From Cryptomeria japonica (taxonomy: Eukaryota > Streptophyta > Pinopsida > Cupressales > Cupressaceae), in assembly GCF_030272615.1 (NCBI RefSeq), contig NC_081409.1, positions 651,714,468 through 651,778,467 of the forward strand: DNA of 64,000 nucleotides, given 5' to 3'. The notes beneath the pieces were generated by a model that was not told the DNA's origin, did not search any database, and was given only the letters and a program-made list of their open reading frames with translations. Made by a program: the position numbers and the translations under genes. This document shows, piece by piece, positions 24,946 through 35,493 of the stretch (within the stretch, counting starts at the first letter, position 1; each line of letters opens with the position of its first letter).

Positions 24946-25822
24946 ATTTTAAAGCTCAATTCTGAAATCAAGCACTGTTACAAGATAGCATATGAAGAAT
25001 GGTAGTATCATTTTTAGTTAGATCATTTTAGATTAGCTCATTATTCATTTGCATTATAAGCATTCAATGTCAGTTGCATTATAAGCATTTCATTTCATTC
25101 ACAAGTCAACGATCATGAATAAAGATTGAGTATACTTGGACAAACAAAAATCAATTTGCATTTGATCATTGTAGGTGCATTCATTTTTACAATCATTTTA
25201 ATCATCATCTATTTTATTTAGTTACATTTTAATCATTGCATTATTTTGCATTCAATTAAGTGCATTTCATTAATCATGTAGTGTATCATCATTATTATTT
25301 GCATTATCATTAAAGTTCATTAAAGATCATTTATTTGCATCTTTGCACTTAGATTCATAATCATTATAAGCATTACATATAAAAATCAAAAGCATATCAT
25401 GTAGATCATTTGCATTTGCATCATCCTACACATTAAAAAAGAAATAAAATCACTCATTCATTTGCATTTCCATATAGATCATCTCATTCATATCATTTAA
25501 GTTAGTAATAATTTTGCATCCAAGGTCATCAATCAAAAAATCAAAAGCATTTATCATTGCATCATCATAATGAAGAGAAAAGATCATAACATCGTCCATA
25601 TAATCAATGCATATAGATCATCATAAAACAATAATAAGTCCAGGTATACAATGATATAAGATCAAAAATGCAAGTGCCTCATCAATACAAATCAAGTCAA
25701 GAATCATGAATGCCTCTCGAGCCTGTGGGTCTAACACCTAGATCACATGCGACACTTGCACCAGCATCATCATCCAATGGAATCATTCTTCACTTTAATA
25801 TCTTCATCATTCATTCAAATAT

Positions 25823-25966
25823 CATGTATCATGTCTTATATAGGATGTATCTTTCCTGAAACCATACATTTTGATCATCTATCATGTCTTATAAAGGATG
25901 TATCTTTCCTAAAACCAGACGTTTTGATCATCTTTTGTCTAATACGGGATGTGTCCTTCTGAAAAC
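25823..25966 (+). repeat. Tandem repeat in the Tat 3' region, about 50-60-bp unit
   Basis: Three diverged copies of ATGTCTTATATAGGATGTATC, TTTCCTGAAACCAGAC and TTTTGATCATC. The third copy has TCTAATACGGGATGTGTCC. Confidence 0.75.
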
Positions 25967-26065
25967 CAGACTGGATATCACTCCAATCAATCTTATCAAT
26001 CCAATTCAGCTGACCAATCTGCAATCTATCCACTCATCTATCTTTCATATAACATTATTCCTCTA

Positions 26066-26108
26066 TCGAGAGATCATTCATGCCTTTAATGCACAAATGA
26101 TCTCTCGA
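26066..26108. repeat. Hairpin upstream of the Tat 3' LTR
   Basis: TCGAGAGATCATT (26066-26078) is perfectly complementary to AATGATCTCTCGA (26096-26108), with a 17-base loop. It lies about 130 bases before the polypurine tract. Confidence 0.8.
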
Positions 26109-26235
26109 GGGGGCATCATCATCAAATCAATATCCAAAAATCAGTATCTAGGACACACAATCAATATTTTCAATCTCCACCAGGCACATTATCGAGACTT
26201 GATTTAATCTTTGAAACAATGTTGTCTCAACATCA

Positions 26236-26253
26236 TTTCAAAGAGGGGCAAAA
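26236..26253 (+). other. Polypurine tract of the Tat element
   Basis: ATTTCAAAGAGGGGCAAAA abuts the TG of the 3' LTR at 26254; the purine core is AAGAGGGG. This is the expected plus-strand primer. Confidence 0.85.
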
Positions 26254-27353
26254 TGTATACACATAAAAATGGCTATGAGCGATTAAATAAATATTTTATA
26301 TTTATTTAATATTTATTATTCTATTAAATAGTTAATTTGAAAAGATTAATTTATTTAATTCATTTTGTGTCTTTTTATTAATTAATTTGATTGAAATATT
26401 TTATTAATTAATTCATCTATCCTATTTCTCTAATTAATTGAATATCTAATATTTAATTATTTTCTTCAATCATTTGAATATCTAATATCTAATGATTATT
26501 CTTCTATTTGATACTCTCAAATATTAAATAATTTCTAAATTATTTAATCTCTTTTCCAACTCATCCTTCCATCTCCACTTCATCTTTCCTTTGCCAACTT
26601 ATCAATCATGTGGCTAAAGATATTAATATTTCTTAAATATTAATTTATAATTTATCTCCAACCTCCAAATTTAATGAAATATTGTGTATGTACACATATT
26701 TCCTAACCTTCTTCTATATTCCCTCCAACATCCTTACATCTTAGGAAGGACTTGAGTCCACTTGTCCTCTCATGCCTAAATCTTCTCAAACCATCCCTAG
26801 ATTCCCCCAGTCAGCAACCCAGTCAAGGTGAGATGAGTGACACTTGTCTTCTCCTTCCTCCTTTCTCTCAACCTTCACCTTTTCTCACAACCATCCAAAT
26901 TTGCAGATCTGATCATGTCTATTGATCCAGGCCACATCATCTTATCCTCTCAAAGTCTATAAAATCAATAGTTTGAGTTGAGAAAGAGTTAGTCTTCAAG
27001 TGAGTTTTCAAGCTAATTATTTGTGAAAACTTATGCATCTGTGAGTTTTAATGTTGAAGCAATTTAGCATTGCATATCATAGTATTAGTTAACTACTAGT
27101 TATCAGTCCATTCTTCATATGCCATCTTGGAAGCTATCAGTGCTTGTATGAGAGCACACCATCTGCAACTAGGAACAGTGGAGTTAGGACATAATGAGAC
27201 TTAAATAATGAAGGTAAAAATAGTATTTTTATTTTATATCAATTTCATGTAGTTTCATTGGTTGAGTTTGGATTTCCTGTAGCATTTCCTTTGTATTTTG
27301 TGAAACTAATATGTTGCAGGTAGTATTCTAATGATGAAATTCAAGTCGACACA
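26254..27353 (+). repeat. 3' LTR of the Tat element
   Basis: 1100 bp, matching 443-1595, starting TGTATACACAT and ending GTCGACACA. It lacks the extra AT-rich unit of the 5' copy. GTTAT follows directly as the second target duplication. Confidence 0.95.
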
Positions 27354-27358
27354 GTTAT

Positions 27359-27800
27359 AAATGCATTGCACCCCACATTCTTCATAGTTGAATAACTTAC
27401 TATTTTAGGCAAGTACATCCAAGCCCTTCACATTCAAACAAACCCCACCATAACCCTTCATTCTCTTCACAATCCTATAGAAGTCTTCTCCTTTATCCTC
27501 TATCATTGATATTTTCATCAAATATCCATTATTCATTGCCTATCATAAAAACATACAAATTTAGGAACAATCCTATGCATTTCATCCAATTTTATAATGC
27601 TAAATGTATGTTGTTAAAATAGGCATCTTTTGGACATGAGAGCATCCACATTTTAATCACTTAGAGAAAATAAAACTTCTAATGAATTTTTTTTTTTGAT
27701 TGTTTGTATTCTTGTGTTATTTTGAATTCTCTTGTATGATCTATCTAAGGTTTTCTTTAGTTTGGGATAAGAGATCTCATTTATTTATTTATTTTCTAAT
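27359..27800. other. Spacer between the two nests
   Basis: About 440 bp without a gene or recognised repeat. It starts after the Tat target duplication and ends at the LTR of element H. It is probably the sequence into which the older elements inserted. Confidence 0.6.
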
Positions 27801-28214
27801 TGTTGAAGAGACTAGAATACTAAGAGGGGGGTGAATTAGTATTCCCAAAATAAAACGCTTTGATAAATTGAATTTTAACTTGATCTTAAATAACCTTAAC
27901 ATGAAATGAAATATGAAATAGAAGTGAAATGCACAACATACACAACCATAAGAAAGACACCAGATTTGTATACATGGAAAACCCAAATGGGAAAAACCAA
28001 GGAGAGGGTTAACTCTCAAGATAATATAATTAGTTATATGGGATTACAAAAGGACTCTCACTGCTGAAAAGGCTCATTGCCAAGAAGAAAATGAATGAAC
28101 TAAAAAAATTGCATCTATATATGCATGGTATCAGTTTCTGTTAAGCTCAGACAACACATCAACTACTTGCAATAGATTTAGTTAAGAAACTTTGCAATCT
28201 GTCGCACAACATCC

Positions 28215-29583
28215 CATTGTATATTGTTAATAAAATATGCTAGAATGATGTATTTTCATTGATGTCAACATATTGCTCTGTGTATTCTAGTGTTGCAGTC
28301 AGATTAAATAAGTTGGTTTGGCTAGTGTGTTGTAGTTGAGATGTTGTGGTTTAATCGGTTTAGAGATACTTATCTCTAGTTGATTCAACTTAAGTTTCAG
28401 TGGTCCTCATGATGATTTGATAGAGTTTTGTAATCCGATATTATGGTTGTTTGTGTTATTCAGTATTCTGGTTTGTGCTTCACATTGCTCCATAATTGCA
28501 TTATCTTGGTTTATGAAGTTGGTGGAGTGTTTGGGACGTTCATATGTGTCCTCAATTCAGATAGTTCAGGATTTGGAAGTCCGCAAGTGAATCTTTTAGT
28601 TTGTCAATCAGTTGAACATGTGTTCTTGAGGTTCAGTATATTGATGTTGGAGATTCTAGTAAGTGGGATGTTGTGGTTGTTGCTATGGTGATTCACATTG
28701 CTTGTGGGTAATTCTAGATCGGGTCCTATCCATGTTGATGGTTTGCATTTATCATTGAGAGCATTATTTATCATTTTATTGATCCAGTGGTGTTCTTCAT
28801 GTTATGTGAGATTATTGGTGATTGTAGCATGTTGTGGATGTTCGAGGAATAATTCTTGAAAGTCTTTCTTGTGCACAATATTGATTTGGGTCCAGACTAT
28901 GTCTTAGTCAACATTGTTTTGGTCTACATGTATTGTTGTAGCGTGTGAGGTTATATTCTTGTAATGTGTGTTGAGGGTTGAGATGACCTTGAAATATAGG
29001 TTGATAATTTGTATAAATATATGTAATATTCATTTGTGAGATGTATCTACATTGTATATGCATGCGCGGATATTGATTTGATCTTTCAATATTAGAGGTG
29101 AAGTACGAAAGAGCGCGAAAGAAGTGTGAAGAAGTGTGACAAGCAGATTTTGAGTATATGTGCTTAACCAGAACTGTAACTAGGCATGTGGAGATGTTAT
29201 TTCACTAGTTCATGATCCTCCAGATGTAATCTAAATGATTTTGTAAGAGAGTGAGTCTTCCTTAGGGTTGTAGCCCTTCTTGCTTTGTGATTTGAGCAGT
29301 GAGCTCTAGGCAGTGTGCCTAAATACATGCACATTCCCTATTGTGATATTTCACTTACTCCTAATATGGTATTATGTATTGTGGGTAGGTTCCCATCATG
29401 GTTTTTCCCTTGACTGGGTTTTCACGTAAAAATCTTGGTGTTGTGGTGTTGTGTTTATTTTCTTGTGTTCATGCATCTTTCTTTTCTTCATTTGTGCTAT
29501 ATGGTTAAGAGATCAGTTTAATAAAGTGAAATATTGTGGAACACTGATTCACACCCCCCTCCTAGTGTTCCTTGATTCCAACA
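28215..29583 (+). repeat. 5' LTR of N1
   Basis: 1369 bp. It ends with the Sirevirus-type pattern GATTCACACCCCCCTCCTAG then TTCCAACA. It matches 32756-34109 over its length. Confidence 0.92.
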
Positions 29584-29585
29584 AT

Positions 29586-29598
29586 TGGTATCAGAGCC
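29586..29598 (+). other. Primer binding site of N1 (initiator tRNA-Met)
   Basis: TGGTATCAGAGCC, two bases after the LTR end, complementary to initiator tRNA-Met. Confidence 0.95.
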
Positions 29599-29649
29599 TC
29601 ATTCCTCAGAAGGAGTCTAATATCTTGAGAGAGGTCCGGTATGGTAAGT

Positions 29650-30860
29650 TGATGGAGTCCAGTAGTCTGAAACATTAGCTTGTTGTTGCACTTGATGAAG
29701 TTGATTAGTCTAAAGATCAAGTCCAAGAATTGAAAGGGAATCTAAAGGATTCTAATAATTTCATTCAGACACTTAAGAATCAGTTAAACAAGTCTAGGGA
29801 AAAGAGAAAGGAACTTTTTGATCAACTAAAGCAAAAAGAAAGTCAAAGTATGGATGATGAAGTGTTGAAGGAGAAGACAAAATAATGTGAGAAGCTTGTT
29901 GAAGATAATGTTGTCCTAAGGCATGAGATGGAATTTATTGTGATGAAAATGACAAAAGAGATTGAGGCTAGAAGGAAGAACGAGGAGAATCTTACTCGAT
30001 CCTTGAATGATAAATCTGATGAATGTTGTAGACTTAATTGTGAGAATGATCAATTGAAGCTTGAACTAATACAATCTAAAAGCAATGAACAAGATCTTGG
30101 AAGGAAGATTATTATTCTTAGGGATGAACTTGCTACTGCAAATGAGTACAAGGAGAAATTCAAGATTAGCTCAGATAAGTGTGATGAATGCTTGAAAGCT
30201 AGAAGGATAAAAATGACAATCGAGGTCTTGGATTTGAGAAAGGTGAAAGCTCCAGATCTCGGCAGATCAATCCTAAGTTTGAACATAAAAAAAAAAAGAT
30301 AAAAGGTCTCTGGTAAGGCAACCTAATGCTCATAAGTTCAATGGTAATTGTTTTGTTTTCAATAAATTTGGTCATATGGCTAGTTAGTGTAGAAACAGAA
30401 TGAATTAGAATGGTCCATCTTTCTTCGGTCAATGTTTTAAATGTTCGGTCAATGTTTTAAATGCAACAAGTATGGTCATAAAGAAAATGTATGCAGAAGT
30501 ATGGTGAATAATTTTAAAAATAGGAGAAATGTCAGATTCTATGCATGTGGTAGGTTTGGACATGTTTCTAATCAGTGCAGACCAAGAGGAAATCAAGGTA
30601 ACTTCAGGCCTAGTCCAAGAAATGTTGTTTGCTATGCTTGCAATTAATCTAGTCACATTGCAAGATATTGCAGAAGCAAAAATGTGAATAGGAATGATGT
30701 GACAAACAAAAACAAGAATGTGAGGATAGATGATAACAGAAAAGTGAAAGTTGAAGAGATCAGAGATCAGATAAAAAAGACATTAGTAAAGAAGAGTGAT
30801 CCAGATACTAGAAATGGGTCCGCACCTAACTCCGGTGCTGGTAATTCCTTGGGGAATTAG
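29650..30860 (+). pseudogene. Gag-like protein of N1
   Basis: The first part (to about 30290) is a Lys/Glu-rich coiled coil, with the longest open piece 29928-30302. It then reaches the zinc knuckles: CFKCNKYGHKENVC (about 30456-30497), FYACGRFGHVSNQC, CYACN followed by a stop and SHIARYC. A 20-bp direct duplication at about 30425-30464 (TCGGTCAATGTTTTAAATGT twice) shifts the frame at the first knuckle, and an A-run near 30289 adds another break. The layout matches the N2 gag. Confidence 0.85.
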
Positions 30861-32220
30861 ATTGAGGCCTCTGACCTAAGGGGAGTCTTCATACATATTC
30901 TTTCTCCCATGCCAGATGTTGGTGTCGAAAGATCAATGGATTGTCAAAAGCTATATTATGATGGTGTAGATGTTTTTGATGGATTTTTGGAAGTGCATGA
31001 GCAGATTTGAAGATCCGCAAGAAGTTTCTTGTGAGTCAGTATGTGGATATAGGGTTTATAGAAGGTTTAGGGAATAATATATTTAATGTGTCAGAAAGAT
31101 AAGTGTGTAGATGTTATAAAGGTACTCTTGCCTCTCATTTCTCACTTTTCTTTCTGAGGAAAATCATATGAGCATGATCTGTGAAGAGATTTCCAAAGTA
31201 ATCAGACTGTGAAGGAGATTTGGTGAAGGAACCTTATTTGGGCATGTAAAGTATTTATCTAGAAAGATTGTGAATTTGATATTTATGAGTAAGATCTATA
31301 GATGCATAGTCATAAATTGCTAGAAGGTATGGAAGGAAGTAGAGTGCTATGTACAAAGTATTGTATTTCAGCTGAGGTGGTCTGAGAGGCAAGGAAAAGA
31401 AACATTCTAGTTGCAAGTGATATCAAGGAATCCAGGTAGAGCAAGTTGAGGTAGCTCTTGTTGCTTTAGTAGAAGGAAATTTGGTTAAAGATGGTATTGA
31501 TTTAGAGGTATTGGATGTTGTTGAAGATACTTAGATCCTGTGGATCACTCTAGAGATGAAGTCTAAGGTAGAAGTAGAATAGTTGGTCGGAGTAGAGGAG
31601 ACTAAAACTATGGCACCTATTTCGGAAGTAGGAATCATTAAGGATGTTGATTTTTTTCATTGAGGATAGTGAACTGCTCACTTTTGTATCCAACGTAATA
31701 GAAAAGATCATGCCTACTCACTCAATCTATTCATTTTGAGTCTCTTGTGAAGACTACAGAAGCTCCGATCAAGAAAGGAGTTAGAAGAAAATGGTTTTAT
31801 AAAATTGATGAGTATGTTTTCTAGTAATAGAGTTTTGTTTGACACATAAATTTTTAAGATACACTATCTGAAAGTGGAATTGTCTCTAAAGTATGTTTAT
31901 CATTTGGGGACATAAAGATGCTAGATTATAGGAAGAGTGGGTGATCTCTGAGGTCTAAGTTGTCCGCAGATGGAGGCTATGCTCAGAATTTTCTGTGATC
32001 CAATAGATCTTGTGGCATTAGAGATGGATTCTTATCTATTCAAGGGTCTCATATCTACTTTGGAATGTCTGAATTAGTTGGGATAGAAATTTGAGTTCTT
32101 TTGTAGATGTATTCAAGTTTGTGTAAATTTGTGGAGTTATCAAATCCATATGCAGTCTATTCATAGTAATTATGTGTGATTATTGGTATGTGATACTCTA
32201 TCTTTGTCATTGATGTCAAA
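30861..32220 (+). other. Unassigned interior of N1
   Basis: About 1.4 kb with stops in all plus frames at short range. I recognise no enzyme motif and no clear match to the accessory ORFs of N2. It may be heavily decayed coding sequence left after the loss of most of pol. Confidence 0.5.
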
Positions 32221-32755
32221 GGAAGAGGAGTCAGTATTTCTAAAGGGAGAGAGAGTTGTGTAAAACTTGTGTTGAGCTGTATGGATGATCAAAGGGGGAG
32301 AGAGTCATGATTTGTAGTGAGCCTTTGACTAAAGATACATTTGACTATCTTAGAGAGAAGCTAGGGGTAATTGCCTCTCCTGATGAGAACTAAGATGCTT
32401 GGAGTTGCATCAGTCCAATGGAAATCATAAAGATATCTTGTGATCTAGATTGATGAGTGAGGCTACTACTCAGGGGGAGTAGTCAGTAGTCTGTTTCAAT
32501 TGTTCAGATTTGTGTGTTTATCAAAGGGGGAGAGAATAATTATTTGTATGTTCCTTTTGAATTGATGTCAAAGGGGGAGAGAAGCATGTGAAAAACCCTA
32601 TTGGGGAGAGAAGCATGAGAAAAACTTCTATATCCTATGCAGATCTCAGGGGGAGATTTTTGTGAGTTATGAGGAGATTATTGGTTGTCGATTTCTTTCT
32701 TTGAATTGATTGTTTTTCAAATTCATATGTTTCCATCAATACCAAAGGCAAATAT
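32220..32755 (+). other. 3' region of N1 with an array of polypurine-tract-like motifs
   Basis: It contains the RNase H tail (about 32310-32390) and at least seven AAAGGGGGAGA-like motifs, for example near 32244, 32290, 32470, 32525, 32571 and 32650. Several copies of the purine tract before the 3' LTR are a known trait of Sireviruses. The tract nearest the LTR (CCAAAGGCAAATA) is degraded. Confidence 0.8.
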
Positions 32756-34109
32756 TATTGGATATTACTGAGAAGTTTTTTGGAATGATGTGTTGTCATT
32801 GATGTCAACATATTCTTCTATGTATTCTAGTGTTACAATCAAATTAAATAAGTTGGTTTGACCAGTGTGTTGTAGTTGAGTTGTTGCGGTTTAATCGGTT
32901 TATAGAAACTTATCTCTAGTTGATTTATCTTAAGTTTTAGTGGTTTGCATGATGATTTGATAGAGTTGTATGATCCGTTATTATGGTTGTTTGTGTTATT
33001 CGATATTTTGGTTTGCGCTCCATATTGCTCTGGAATTGTAGTGTCTTGGTTTGTGGATTTGTAGAGTATTTGGGCTGTTAATAAGTATCCTCAATTCAAA
33101 TGGTTTGTGATTTGGAAGTCCACAAGTGAATCTTTCAGTTTGATAGTTAGTTCAACATGTGTTCTTGAGGTTTGGTAAATTGATGTTGGAGATTCTAGTA
33201 AGTGGGATTGTAGTTGTTGTTGTGGTGATTCACATTGATTGTGGATGTTTCTAGATCAAGTCCAATCCATGTTGATGGTCCACATTGATCGTTATGTGCG
33301 TTATTGATCATTTTATTGATCTGGTGGTGTTCTTCATGTTATGCAACATTCTTGGTGATTGTAGCGTGTTGTGGATGTTTGAGGCATAATTATTAGAAGT
33401 CTTTCTTGCATGAATTATTGATTTGGGTCTAGACTATGTCTAAGCTGACATTGTTTTGGTCTGCATGTATTGTTGTAGCGTGTGAGGTTATATTCTTGTT
33501 ATTTGTGTTGAGGGTTGAGCTAACCTTGAAATATAGGTTGATGATTTGTATAAATATATGTAATATTCATTTGTGAGATGTATCTATGTGTGTGAATATT
33601 GATTTTATCTTTCAATAGCATAGGTGAAGTGCAAAAGAGTGTGAAAGAAGTGTGAAGAAGTGTGAAGAGAAAAGTTTGACTATATGTGCTTAACTAGAAC
33701 TGTAACTAGGCATGTGGAGATGCCATTTCATCAATTCAAGATCCTTTGGATGTAATCTGAATGTTTTTGTAAGACAGTGAGTCTTCCTTAGGGTTGTATC
33801 CCTTCTTGTTTTGTGATGAGCAGTGAGCACTAGGCTATGTGCCTAAATGCATGTGCATTCCCCATCGTAATAATTCACTGAATCCTAATAGGGAATTATC
33901 TCGTTGTGGGTAGGTTCCCACCGTGGTCTTTCCCTTGATTGGGTTTCCACATAAAATTTTTGGTGTTCTAGTGTTGTGATTATTTTCTTGTGTTCACGTA
34001 TCTTTCCTTTCTTCATTTGTGCTATATGGTTAAGATATCAGTTTAATAAAGTGAAAGATTGCAGAACACCGATTCATTCCCCCCTTCTCAGTGTTCCTTG
34101 ATTGCAACA
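32756..34109 (+). repeat. 3' LTR of N1
   Basis: 1354 bp, matching 28215-29583 and ending TTGATTGCAACA. CATCC follows as the target duplication. Confidence 0.92.
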
Positions 34110-34203
34110 CATCCACCTTCTCACTTTTTCACTTCCCACCTTACTCTTCACTTACTTCATTGTCATTCATCTCATCTTCTTATCCATTAAACATAATGTG
34201 ACT

Positions 34204-34321
34204 ATGTGTGTGTGTATGTATGTATGTATGTATGTATGTATGTATGTATGTATGCATGTATGTATGTATGCATGTATGTATGTTTGTTTGTACACATGTA
34301 TGTATGTATGTATGTATAATA
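34204..34321. repeat. (ATGT)n microsatellite inside the H LTR, left copy
   Basis: GTGTGTGT followed by about 25 TATG units with a few GCATG and TTTG interruptions. The same LTR position in the right copy (55226-55319) is pure (AT)n. The small reading frames over it are artefacts of the repeat. Confidence 0.92.
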
Positions 34322-34589
34322 ATATACATCAAGTTGGCCTCAATAATATTTTCTCACATGATTCTTCAACGGTCAAATTACATGGTACAATCACCAAAGA
34401 AAAATAGCAACACAATCATTCAAGGCCAGCCTAAACCAAAATGAGCATATCCTTGAAATTTCAAAATGACACTATCGAAGCACAAAGATCACAATACAAC
34501 TTAACATTATAAGATTAAAGGCATGAATAACAAGCAAACAAAAGATTATCATGAGAAATTGAAAGTCTAGAGGAAACTAGAGCATATGC

Positions 34590-35422
34590 TGTTGGCATAT
34601 GCACACTCCAATGAGACATTGTAGGTGATTGAAGGTTTTGTCAATGATGGAAACCTTACAATCCTATGGCACTGGCAAGGCATTATACCAACAAGACATT
34701 ACACCAGCATCAGTAGATCACACTCTACACCGAAACTCAAGACACCGACACCGACACAAAGAAGGGAAGTATACTGGCACAGAGGCCGATAGGATTTTGT
34801 TATATTATGTTTTGTTTATTATTGTAAAAACTTTGTAAGCCGACTTGGCATGTTGTAAAATGACTCTTATATATAAAAGAGATCATTATAGACATTTTGT
34901 AAGTAAGGAAGAAAGTGAATAAGTTATGAAAAGAAAAGTAAGCGAAATATTAAGGCAGACCTATTATGCGAAATATAGGTTAAAGGGTTTATGTAATAAG
35001 TAGAGTAGCAACTAGTACTAAATCAAGCATTATAGATGATATTGTAAAGCAGTACAAGATATTTGATTTGTATAATCCACATTGTAAGTCAGTGAGACTT
35101 CCCATTGAGCAGTGAGCTCTAGGTAGTTGGCTTTCTTGCATGTGCAGGCCCCTATTGTAAGTAATATTCTCTTATTGGCCAATAAGTGGATATTGTGGGT
35201 CACAAATCCCATTGAGGTTTTTCCCACACTGGGTTTCCTCATTAAATCCTTGTGTCATGGTGTGCTTTTCATGTGGATGTTTTTGATTCTGTTTATTGCA
35301 TTATTTCTTGCATACTGGTACACTGTTATAATATGTTCTGCATGTTTTGAAATAAGAAATTCTGTACACCGGTTAGATACTGATTCACCCCCCCCCTCTC
35401 AGTATCTGTGGGAATCCTAACA
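34590..35422 (+). repeat. 5' LTR of N2
   Basis: 833 bp, nearly identical to 39506-40352. It ends ACTGATTCACCCCCCCCCTC then CCTAACA. A TATA-like ACTCTTATATATAAAAGAG lies at about 34863-34881. Confidence 0.93.
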
Positions 35423-35440
35423 ATTGGTATTAGAGCTTGG
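35423..35440 (+). other. Primer binding site of N2
   Basis: ATTGGTATTAGAGCTTGG directly follows the LTR. It is the initiator tRNA-Met type with one C-to-T change. Confidence 0.9.
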
Positions 35441-35493
35441 TCCTCTATTTTTAGAAGCCTAACAGCTTGAGGAAGATCTTGACACTGGCAAAG

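Larger units (their letters stand above)
23840..26235 (+). other. Long 3' untranslated region of the Tat element
   Basis: About 2.4 kb with no credible gene. It holds three short tandem-repeat families and a hairpin, listed separately, plus long stretches of CATTTGCATTA and ATCATT words. Tat/Ogre elements are known for variable, repeat-bearing 3' regions. Confidence 0.8.
443..27353 (+). mobile_element. Ty3/Gypsy Tat-lineage LTR retrotransposon, decayed, split by a nested element
   Basis: Two direct LTRs (443-1595 and 26254-27353) begin TGTATACACAT and end GTCGACACA. The bases GTTAT at 438-442 recur at 27354-27358 as the target-site duplication. A primer-site-like sequence follows the 5' LTR, and the tract AAGAGGGGCAAAA precedes the 3' LTR. 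Coding order is gag, protease, reverse transcriptase, RNase H, a second RNase H, integrase. Integrase after RNase H marks Gypsy, and the second RNase H is a known mark of the Tat lineage. Without the nested element at 4195-16614 it is about 14.5 kb. Every domain is interrupted by stops or frameshifts, so it is a fossil. The two LTRs differ at many positions, and the 5' copy has one extra roughly 40-bp ATTAATTAAATATCTAATAT-type unit. Confidence 0.95.
28215..34109 (+). mobile_element. Element N1: Sirevirus-like Copia deletion derivative, nested in the H LTR
   Basis: LTRs 28215-29583 and 32756-34109 are flanked by CATCC at 28210-28214 and 34110-34114. The uninterrupted H LTR near 55131 shows the joined target. 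The primer site TGGTATCAGAGCC follows the 5' LTR after 2 bases. The interior is only 3.2 kb: a gag with coiled coil and zinc knuckles, an unassignable 1.4 kb, and the last residues of a Copia RNase H (EPLTKDTFDYLREKLGVI near 32320). Protease, integrase and reverse transcriptase are missing, so it could move only with enzymes from elsewhere. First bases of both LTRs are mutated (CATTGTATATT and TATTGGATATT). Confidence 0.9.

Noticed and set aside
25080-25460. Dense CATTTGCATTA and ATCATT words as a possible CRISPR-like or regular array
   Set aside because: Spacing is irregular and repeats are short AT-rich words; this is a retrotransposon 3' region in a plant.
28443-28691. An 82-codon plus frame in the N1 LTR
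   Set aside because: It lies in LTR sequence and is broken in the other LTR copy at 32980-33240.
34102-34444. Met/Cys/Tyr/Val repeat proteins over the ATGT array
   Set aside because: They are the translation of a microsatellite and are absent at the matching LTR position in the other copy.
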